Positions 1 to 4,637 of a stretch of DNA of 5,211 nt are shown piece by piece. The DNA comes from Gemmatimonas phototrophica (GTDB lineage Bacteria; Gemmatimonadota; Gemmatimonadetes; Gemmatimonadales; Gemmatimonadaceae). Under the pieces are notes generated by a model. It searched no databases, was not told the DNA's origin, and worked only from the letters and a program-made list of their open reading frames with translations. Location: contig CAMBRJ010000245.1 in NCBI GenBank assembly GCA_945870175.1, positions 1 to 5,211 of the forward strand, written 5' to 3'. The position numbers were made by a program, and so were the translations under genes. Every line of letters starts with the position of its first letter. The first letter of the stretch is position 1.

Positions 1-360
1 CGCCCGATCGGCATCCGCTTCGGCGGCCCGGAGTTCGGCCTGGGCGCGGCTGATCTCGGCCGGGCGGGCGCCACGCGCCAGCTCGCGCGAGGCTTCCTGC
101 GCGGCGATGGCCCGGGCCTCGGCTTGCGCAGTGGAGCTGGCCAGCGTCGGCGTGGTGAACAGCACCAGCGTGTCGCCGGCATGGACTTCGTCTCCCTCCT
201 GCACCAATACGCGAAGCGCGCGGGCCGGCTGCAGCGGGCCGACGTCCACTTCGACCATCTCGAGGGTGCCAACGGCCGTGTCGGGCGCCGACGACCGTGC
301 ACAACCGCCAAGGAGCAGAAGCGTCCCAAGCGCGACCATCGGGAAAGCACGCACGATCAC
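1..360 (-). CDS. HlyD-family periplasmic adaptor lipoprotein (efflux/secretion membrane-fusion subunit), N-terminal part
   Basis: The gene runs off the left edge; 120 codons are visible, open throughout. Residues 1-20 form a lipoprotein signal: Arg4, a hydrophobic run, then lipobox L-G-G-C with Cys20 as the lipidation site. Ala at +2 is compatible with outer-membrane sorting under the E. coli rule. Residues about 38-70 are half of a biotinyl-lipoyl-like (barrel-sandwich) domain, with the pattern V-x-E-G-D-E-V-x-A-G-D-x-L (residues 53-65). From about 74 the chain is rich in Ala, Glu, Gln and Arg, including G-A-R-P-A-E-I (97-103), typical of the alpha-hairpin of HlyD/YbhG-like adaptors. Such proteins link an inner-membrane ABC or RND pump to an outer-membrane channel; the pump should lie beyond the left edge. 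The GTG at 360 is chosen because it keeps the positive charge before the hydrophobic core. GTG at 384 or 354 and ATG at 339 are in-frame alternatives, and an in-frame stop at 385-387 limits extension. None has a clear ribosome binding site. Confidence 0.82.
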   Translation of the reverse strand, partial: MIVRAFPMVALGTLLLLGGCARSSAPDTAVGTLEMVEVDVGPLQPARALRVLVQEGDEVHAGDTLVLFTTPTLASSTAQAEARAIAAQEASRELARGARPAEISRAQAELRAAEADADRA

Positions 361-402
361 GGAATCACTCGCGAAGAGAGACACTCACCGAACCGGACAC
401 GC

Positions 403-431
403 TTGACCGGCCGACCACGGCAACATTGCAT
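403..431 (+). promoter_or_regulatory. Possible sigma-70-like promoter for the SufE-like gene
   Basis: TTGACC at 403-408 matches five of six bases of the -35 consensus. After 17 bases, TTGCAT (426-431) is a weak -10 match (three of six). It lies in the 77-bp gap (361-437) between two divergent genes, where promoters for both must be. If used, the transcript would start very close to the ATG at 438, so it would be leaderless or nearly so; no Shine-Dalgarno sequence precedes that ATG. The -10 is poor, so this is a weak call. Confidence 0.2.
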
Positions 432-437
432 TCCAAT

Positions 438-929
438 ATGCCTCACGCCACCCCGCGAACCCCTACAGACCCGCCCTCGTCCGAAGAGCGTGCGTTGCCG
501 GCGTCGCTGGTCCGAACCCTTCGGCAGTTCCGCCTGCTGGAGCGGGAAGACAAGATGCAGGCGCTCCTGGGGTGGTCCAAGAAGCTCGAACCGCTCCCGG
601 AGCGGTTCGCGGGTCTCGATCGGACCGCGTTCACCGTGCCCGAATGCCAGACGCGAGTCGATATCTTTCCGGAACGTCGCGACGACGGCACGATCCACTT
701 TTACGCCGACGTCAACGCCCGCCAGTCTCCGACGGTGGCCGCGGTTCTCGCGATCCCCTTCGCGGCCGTCAACGATCAGCCGCCGTCCGTCACGCTGGCG
801 CTCCCGCCGGATTTCGTGCGACTGCTGATGCAGGACATCGGACTCGGCGCCCGCGAATCCGGCCTCTCCGCCATGATTGCCCGTCTCACACGGTTCGCGG
901 CGCAGAGTGAAACGACGGCGTCGGCATAG
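438..929 (+). CDS. SufE-like iron-sulfur cluster assembly / cysteine desulfuration protein
   Basis: A 163-residue protein, close to the usual SufE size (about 140-150) plus a short proline-rich N-terminal tail. SufE-family proteins accept persulfide sulfur from a SufS-type cysteine desulfurase in the cytoplasm and pass it to the Suf scaffold. Visible family features are: F-R-L-L-E-R-E-D-K-M (31-40) and L-L...S-K-K-L-x-x-L-P-E (43-55); V-P-E-C-Q-T (68-73), with Cys70 at the position of the sulfur-accepting cysteine; a short S-P-T-V-A-A-V-L-A-I helix (97-106); and G-A-R-E-S-G-L-S-A-M (137-146), matching the conserved R-x-x-G-L near the C-terminus. The P-E-C-Q form resembles the actinobacterial-type subgroup rather than E. 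coli G-C-Q-S. ATG 438 is chosen because similarity begins just after it; an earlier in-frame ATG at 297 would overlap the divergent lipoprotein gene. No sufS, sufB or csdA is in view, so sufE versus csdE cannot be decided. Confidence 0.85.
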   Translation: MPHATPRTPTDPPSSEERALPASLVRTLRQFRLLEREDKMQALLGWSKKLEPLPERFAGLDRTAFTVPECQTRVDIFPERRDDGTIHFYADVNARQSPTVAAVLAIPFAAVNDQPPSVTLALPPDFVRLLMQDIGLGARESGLSAMIARLTRFAAQSETTASA

Positions 930-941
930 CGCGTGTCGCCG

Positions 942-972
942 ACTCCGTACCCCATACTTCCTACTCCAGACT
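942..972 (+). repeat. Degenerate heptanucleotide tandem repeat, about 4.4 units
   Basis: Read with period 7, the stretch is ACTCCGT, ACCCCAT, ACTTCCT, ACTCCAG, then ACT. Every unit starts with AC, and the shared pattern is about ACYYCNT. It starts 12 bp after the SufE-like stop codon, in non-coding DNA. Heptamer tandem repeats of this type are known in intergenic DNA of some bacteria (for example the STRR repeats of cyanobacteria). No function is evident; it cannot form a strong hairpin by itself. Confidence 0.6.
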
Positions 973-977
973 GTTTT

Positions 978-1076
978 ATGCCGATCACCATCACCGTCCG
1001 ACAGAACGGGTCGCGCAGAATGTCCGCCGAAGTCGCCGCGCCATTGAGCGCGCCGCTCGGCACTCCCGCTAGCTGA
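978..1076 (+). other. Doubtful short ORF (32 codons) ahead of the acyltransferase gene
   Basis: An ATG at 978 opens a 32-residue frame starting M-P-I-T-I-T-V-R-Q-N-G-S and ending in TGA at 1074-1076, 8 bp before the acyltransferase ATG. The first dozen residues resemble the N-terminal strand of some small CDGSH-type iron-sulfur proteins (I-T-V-R-x-N-G-x), but no cysteine or histidine cluster follows in any frame I could see. There is no Shine-Dalgarno sequence. It could be a decayed gene start, a leader peptide or chance. The rest of the 930-1084 gap apart from the heptamer repeat holds nothing recognisable. Confidence 0.15.
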
Positions 1077-1084
1077 GCGCGGCG

Positions 1085-1867
1085 ATGCGGTTGGTACGAA
1101 CGCTGCAGAATTGGTGGGCCTGGACGGTGACCGCACTCGTCGTGATACTCGGCACGCCGGTCGTCGCCCTGATTTATGCGGTCACGGCCCCATTCGATCC
1201 GGGTCGTTATGCCGCCGGCCGCGCCTTCCGTTTGGTCGGTGTCACGGCGCTGCGCCTCAATAGCCTCTGGCGCTTCCACACCCGCGGCTCGCTGGCGGAT
1301 GCCCGACGCCCGTACGTGGTCGTGGCCAATCACGAGTCGTACGCGGACGTGTTCCTGATCAGCTGCTTCCCGTGGGAAATGAAGTGGCTGAGCAAAGACA
1401 CGATGTTCAAGCTGCCGTTCATGGGCTGGATGATGCAGATGGCCGGCGACATCAAGCTCGTGCGCGGCAATCGCGACTCCGCGGCCGATGCGATTCTGCA
1501 GTGTCGCGATCGACTCAAGAAAAACGTCTCGGTGATGATCTTCCCCGAGGGCACGCGCTCGCGCTCGTGGGAGATGCTGCCGTTCAAGGACGGCGCCTTT
1601 CGCTTGGCCATCGAATCCGGCGCCCCGATTCTCCCGATCGCCGTAACAGGCACGCGCGACGCGATGGCGAAGGGGACCTTCCGCTTTCTGCCCGCCCGCG
1701 CGATCGCGCAGCTCCTCGAACCGATTTCTACTACGGGGATGACGCTCGCCGACGTCGGCACGCTCAAGCAGCTCACCCGTGAGCGCATCGAAGCGGGCCG
1801 CCGTGTGCTCGCCGCCGAGCTGGGCATTCGCGTCGGCGACGACGCGACGACGGTTCCGACGGCCTGA
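1085..1867 (+). CDS. plsC: 1-acyl-sn-glycerol-3-phosphate acyltransferase (PlsC/LPLAT family)
   Basis: A 260-residue membrane acyltransferase, the usual size for PlsC. The family transfers a fatty acyl group to the sn-2 position of lysophosphatidic acid, giving phosphatidic acid for phospholipid synthesis at the inner membrane. Residues 11-34 form a hydrophobic segment after a basic start, a likely membrane anchor. The catalytic motif N-H-x-x-x-x-D is at 82-88 (His83, Asp88). A substrate-binding stretch with K-W-L-S-K (100-104) and Arg127 follows, and the E-G-T-R-S motif is at 155-159. The fourth block, A-P-I-L-P-I-A-V-T-G-T (180-190), is also intact, so the enzyme looks active. ATG 1085 is the first usable start: an in-frame TAG lies at 1070-1072. 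No clear ribosome binding site is seen. It is followed after 7 bp by the epimerase-like gene, so they are probably co-transcribed. Other LPLAT specificities (for example ornithine-lipid synthesis) cannot be excluded. Confidence 0.9.
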   Translation: MRLVRTLQNWWAWTVTALVVILGTPVVALIYAVTAPFDPGRYAAGRAFRLVGVTALRLNSLWRFHTRGSLADARRPYVVVANHESYADVFLISCFPWEMKWLSKDTMFKLPFMGWMMQMAGDIKLVRGNRDSAADAILQCRDRLKKNVSVMIFPEGTRSRSWEMLPFKDGAFRLAIESGAPILPIAVTGTRDAMAKGTFRFLPARAIAQLLEPISTTGMTLADVGTLKQLTRERIEAGRRVLAAELGIRVGDDATTVPTA

Positions 1868-1874
1868 CCTCGTC

Positions 1875-2909
1875 ATGACCATGGCGGCGCCGACCAGCGA
1901 GCTCGCGCTCGACGCGCTGCTCTCGGCGCCCGACGACGACACCGTGCGTGCGCTCACGTCGATCCCGGGTGACGTGATCATTCTCGGTGCTGGCGGCAAG
2001 ATGGGCCCCACCGTGGCCCGCATGGCGCGCCGCGCCATCGCCGATCCGTCGCGCCGCGTGATCGCCGTGTCGCGTTTCACCGACAACCGCGCCGCGGACG
2101 CGCTGAATGCCCATGGCGTGGAGACCATCCGCGCCGATCTTGCCGATCCGGCGGCCGTGGCGGCGCTGCCCGACGCGTCGAACATGTTGTGGATGGCCGG
2201 ACAGAAGTTCGGCGCGACCGGCGACCCGGTCGGCACGTGGACGCAGAACGTCGTGGCCTCCACCCTCGCGGCGCAGCGCTATGCCGGTTCGCGCACGGTG
2301 TGCTTCTCCACCGGCAATGTGTACGGGCGTCAGCCGGTATCCCTCGGCGGCGCCCGCGAGCACGATGCGCTCGTGCCCGACGGTGAATACGCGGCCTCAT
2401 GCATCGGCCGCGAGCGCGTATTCGAATCCATCGCGAAACGCACGCGCACGCCGCTGCTGCTGTATCGATTGTTCTACGCCTGCGATCTGCGGTACGGGGT
2501 GGTCACCGACATCGCCCACAAGGTGCTGCACGGCACACCGGTGTCGCTCGAGACCGCGTTCGTGAACGTGATCTGGCAGGGTGATGCGAATCGGCTCGCC
2601 TTGCGTGCGCTCACGCAGGCCTCGGTTCCCACCGCCGATGGCACGGTCGCGCTGAATGTGACGGGGCCTGTCGTCGCCGTGCGCGACATCGCCGAACGCG
2701 TGGGAACGATCGCCGGTGTGACGCCGGTGTTTACCGGCACGCCGAGTGACGATGCGTTGCTTGCAAACATCGACCGCCTGCATGAATGCGTGCCGTACAC
2801 GGCGCTGCCGCTCGATACGCTGTGCGCATGGGCCGTGCAGTGGATCCGCGACGGTGGTCGTTTGCTGAACAAGCCCACGAAGTTCGAGGTGCGCGATGGT
2901 CGATACTAG
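1875..2909 (+). CDS. NAD-dependent epimerase/dehydratase-like protein (extended SDR fold) lacking the usual catalytic lysine
   Basis: A 344-residue protein with a Rossmann fold. After about 30 residues, V-I-I-L-G-A-G-G-K-M-G (34-44) is a dinucleotide-binding G-x-G-G-x-M-G loop. V-I-A-V-S-R-F is the second strand, carrying the residue that usually selects NAD or NADP. F-S-T-G-N-V-Y-G (144-151) is the conserved strand of sugar-nucleotide epimerases, with Ser145 and Thr146. The expected active-site Y-x-x-x-K reads Y-A-A-S-C (Tyr172, Cys176) in a segment Y-A-A-S-C-I-G-R-E-R that otherwise aligns with Y-x-x-S-K-x-x-x-E, so the lysine appears to be cysteine. The C-terminal half is the substrate domain, with no recognised specificity. 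ATG 1875 is used, 7 bp after the acyltransferase stop; ATG 1881 is two codons in, and an upstream frame start would overlap plsC by some 90 bp. The last 14 bp overlap the aldolase-family gene, suggesting a shared pathway. Substrate unknown. Confidence 0.8.
   Translation: MTMAAPTSELALDALLSAPDDDTVRALTSIPGDVIILGAGGKMGPTVARMARRAIADPSRRVIAVSRFTDNRAADALNAHGVETIRADLADPAAVAALPDASNMLWMAGQKFGATGDPVGTWTQNVVASTLAAQRYAGSRTVCFSTGNVYGRQPVSLGGAREHDALVPDGEYAASCIGRERVFESIAKRTRTPLLLYRLFYACDLRYGVVTDIAHKVLHGTPVSLETAFVNVIWQGDANRLALRALTQASVPTADGTVALNVTGPVVAVRDIAERVGTIAGVTPVFTGTPSDDALLANIDRLHECVPYTALPLDTLCAWAVQWIRDGGRLLNKPTKFEVRDGRY
2886..2889 (+). promoter_or_regulatory. Ribosome binding site of the DapA-family gene
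   Basis: GAGG, 6 bases before ATG 2896, lies inside the last codons of the epimerase-like gene. It fixes the start of the next gene and supports translational coupling. Clear Shine-Dalgarno sites are otherwise nearly absent in this window. Confidence 0.6.
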
Positions 2910-3981
2910 GCGCGGCGCGGTTGACGCCTTCGACATCCGGCGCCACTTGAACGTTGGTCAAGTGATTCCGGCGCATCCCTTGGCGTTGCTGCCCACGCGC
3001 GGCATGGACGAACGGCACCAGCGGGCGCTCACGCGCTATTACGTGGCGGCGGGAGCCGGCGGGATGGCGGTCGGTGTGCACACCACCGGCTTCCCGATTC
3101 ACGACGCCAAGATCGGACTCTATCGACCGGTCCTGGAACTCGCTGCCGAGACGGCCGACCGGGCGCTGGCGCGCGATCCGCGGGCCTTCGTGCGCGTGGC
3201 CGGGCTCATCGGCGACACGGCGCAGGCCGTGCGCGAGGCGCAGATCGCACAGGCGTTGGGCTATCACTGCGGCCTGCTGTCATTGGGGGCATGGCGCGAC
3301 GCGCCCGAGACGGCGATTCTCGCGCACTGCACGCGGGTGGCCGAGGTGATGCCGCTGTTCGGCTTCTATCTGCAGCCGGCGGTGGGCGGACGTCGATTGT
3401 CCTACGCGTTCTGGCGAGAGTTCGCGGAGATCCAGAACGTGGTGGCGATTAAGGTGGCACCGTTCGATCGCTATGCCACGCTGGATGTGGTGCGCGCGCT
3501 TGCCGACGCGGGACGCGACGATATCGCGTTGTATACGGGCAACGATGATGCGATCGTGCCTGATCTGGTCACCGACGTGCCGGTGGTCAGCGGCGGCCGC
3601 GCGTACACCCGCCACTTCGTGGGCGGACTGCTTGGGCAATGGGCGGTGTGGACGTCACGCGCGGTCGAGATGCTGCGCGAGATTCAGCTGTGGCGCGCAT
3701 CGAGTGCGGATGCGATGCCGCGTGCGTGGCTCACCCGAGGCGCGGCGCTCACGATGGCCAACGCGGTAATCTTCGACGCGGCGCACGGCTACCAGGGCTG
3801 CCTACCGGGCATTCTCGAGATGCTGCGCCTGCAAGGACTCGTGCGCGGCACGTGGACCTTCGACACGCACGAGCAGCTGTCGCCGGGGCAGGCCGAGGCG
3901 TTGGCGCGGTTGTCGGAGCAGTATCCGGATCTGGCGGACGACGCTTTTGTCGCGGAACGGCTGGATGAATTTCTGGCGTGA
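2896..3981 (+). CDS. Dihydrodipicolinate synthase / N-acetylneuraminate lyase family protein (class I aldolase TIM barrel)
   Basis: A 361-residue protein of the DapA/NanA superfamily, enzymes that form or cleave C-C bonds or dehydrate sugar acids through a Schiff base with pyruvate or a similar keto acid. Visible features are: V-I-P-A-H-P-L-A-L (23-31) as the first strand; H-T-T-G-F-P (62-67), where family members carry the G-T-T-G-E loop (Thr63, Thr64); G-F-Y-L-Q-P (156-161), with Tyr158 at the place of the catalytic tyrosine; V-A-I-K-V-A-P-F (183-190), with Lys186 as the probable Schiff-base lysine; and Y-T-G-N-D-D (213-218) on a later strand. It is about 70 residues longer than DapA (near 292), mostly at the C-terminus, and differs in the loop motifs, so true lysine biosynthesis is unlikely. 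The start is supported by GAGG 6 bases upstream; it overlaps the epimerase-like gene by 14 bp. A substrate shared with that protein is inferred, not shown. Confidence 0.82.
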   Translation: MVDTRRGAVDAFDIRRHLNVGQVIPAHPLALLPTRGMDERHQRALTRYYVAAGAGGMAVGVHTTGFPIHDAKIGLYRPVLELAAETADRALARDPRAFVRVAGLIGDTAQAVREAQIAQALGYHCGLLSLGAWRDAPETAILAHCTRVAEVMPLFGFYLQPAVGGRRLSYAFWREFAEIQNVVAIKVAPFDRYATLDVVRALADAGRDDIALYTGNDDAIVPDLVTDVPVVSGGRAYTRHFVGGLLGQWAVWTSRAVEMLREIQLWRASSADAMPRAWLTRGAALTMANAVIFDAAHGYQGCLPGILEMLRLQGLVRGTWTFDTHEQLSPGQAEALARLSEQYPDLADDAFVAERLDEFLA

Positions 3982-3986
3982 TGGTG

Positions 3987-4027
3987 AGATCGTTGCACTG
4001 ATCACGTGGATCGCTGAACAGATCACG
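3987..4027 (+). repeat. Imperfect direct repeat, two 20-bp units at 21-bp spacing
   Basis: Positions 3987-4006 and 4008-4027 share the pattern RGATCGYTGMACWGATCACG, matching at 16 of 20 bases. The second unit is also the outer left arm of the large inverted repeat, and its inverted partner lies at 4107-4125. So there are three copies of one motif: two direct, one inverted. Confidence 0.7.
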
Positions 4028-4125
4028 CAGAGAAAAAAGAGAGCGCAGAGGCCGCAGAGAACAACGTTGTTTCTCTGCGGCCTCTGCGCTCTCCGGCTGT
4101 TCTCTGCGTGATCAGTTCAGCGATC
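4009..4125. repeat. Long interrupted inverted repeat (48 paired positions) between convergent genes
   Basis: Three nested blocks pair exactly: 4009-4019 with 4115-4125 (11 bp); 4021-4034 with 4100-4113 (14 bp) after a single mismatch; and 4039-4061 with 4071-4093 (23 bp, perfect), enclosing a 9-base loop at 4062-4070. The only internal asymmetry is AAAA (4035-4038) facing CGGCTG (4094-4099). Each arm carries three CGCAGAG units (4026-4032, 4044-4050, 4053-4059; mirror copies at 4073-4079, 4082-4088, 4102-4108). It starts 27 bp after the aldolase-family stop and ends 6 bp before the stop of the opposing gene. No ORF within it is credible. It looks like a dispersed intergenic repeat or miniature-element type hairpin, part of which also serves as a terminator. 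Confidence 0.9.
4033..4093 (-). terminator. Intrinsic terminator of the SPFH operon (minus strand)
   Basis: Read on the minus strand, the perfect 23-bp stem (4093-4071 with 4061-4039, 9-base loop) is followed directly by six T residues (4038-4033). It lies 39 bp after the stop of the minus-strand gene. The stem is longer than typical terminators. On the plus strand the same stem is followed by CGGCTG, with no T tract, so it is not a canonical terminator for the aldolase operon. Confidence 0.7.
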
Positions 4126-4131
4126 TATGCA

Positions 4132-4632
4132 TCACCGCGCCACCGGCAACAGCTTGCCGTGCCAGCTGTCAGCCGCCGCCTTTTCAAAGCCGGCGCGATA
4201 CGCACCGACCGTGGCAATGGTCGTGTCGAACACGTGCGTGTCAGCCGCCACCGCACCCGAGGCCGCGGCCTCACGGAAAACCGGCCGCGCCCCCGACACC
4301 ACCGCGCCCGCCGCATCGCGCCAGTACACCGTGCCTCCACCGACCAGCGTGGTGCCAACCAGTGCTTCGATATTGCGGAGCACGTGAAAGAGTCCGTCGA
4401 TCGAGCAGCCCGTGGCACCGGTGGCCGCTTCATCCACGCCGATCACGAGGAATCGATCGTCGCGCCATTCGCGGGCACAGACCAGCGGTGCGCCGTGCGC
4501 CCGCCAATTGGCGAGATGCGCATCCACGGTGGACAGCAGCGCCCCCGCCGCGGCATCGACCACCGGCGCCGCCGCGCCAAACACCCACGCCCGCGCCTCA
4601 TCGGGCAATGCGTCAAACCCCACGACCGACAT
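4132..4632 (-). CDS. Conserved protein of unknown function with V-D-E / T-G-C-S-I-D signature
   Basis: A 166-residue soluble protein without signal peptide or membrane segment. The central part carries H-L-A-N-W-R-A-H-G-A-P-L (39-50), F-L-V-I-G-V-D-E (61-68) and A-T-G-C-S-I-D (73-79). From memory, this W-x-A-H-G ... V-D-E ... S/T-G-C-S-I-D pattern recurs in short Bacteroidota proteins, some labelled ABC-transporter ATPase although no Walker motif is present; none is here either. Its role is unknown. The cysteine, aspartates and histidine could form a small active or metal site, but this is speculation. ATG 4632 is chosen because GGAG lies 8 bases upstream and the preceding gene ends 5 bp before it; a longer in-frame start at 4716 would lie deep inside that gene. 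It is the last gene of a minus-strand operon ending at the hairpin terminator. Confidence 0.75.
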   Translation of the reverse strand: MSVVGFDALPDEARAWVFGAAAPVVDAAAGALLSTVDAHLANWRAHGAPLVCAREWRDDRFLVIGVDEAATGATGCSIDGLFHVLRNIEALVGTTLVGGGTVYWRDAAGAVVSGARPVFREAAASGAVAADTHVFDTTIATVGAYRAGFEKAAADSWHGKLLPVAR

Positions 4633-4637
4633 CGCGA

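Noticed and set aside
124..828. 234-codon open frame on the plus strand
   Set aside because: It overlaps the lipoprotein adaptor antisense and the SufE-like gene in another frame; the Arg/Ser-rich product has no family resemblance.
357..1136. 259-codon minus-strand frame across the SufE-like gene and the following gap
   Set aside because: It is antisense to a clear SufE-like gene, has no ribosome binding site, and its product is Arg-rich without any motif.
776..2263. 495-codon open frame on the minus strand
   Set aside because: It lies antisense to the SufE-like, PlsC and epimerase-like genes, all with strong family motifs. Its translation is Arg/Ala-rich and low in recognisable domains, typical of a shadow frame in GC-rich DNA.
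4026..4108. CRISPR-like spacing of CGCAGAG units
   Set aside because: The units are only 7 bp, occur as mirror images on two arms of a hairpin, and the intervals are unequal (9 to 20 bp), unlike direct repeats of a CRISPR array.
3981..4132. Insertion sequence or transposase remnant
   Set aside because: There is no transposase coding potential in 150 bp and no convincing target-site duplication. A non-autonomous repeat element remains possible and is reported as such.
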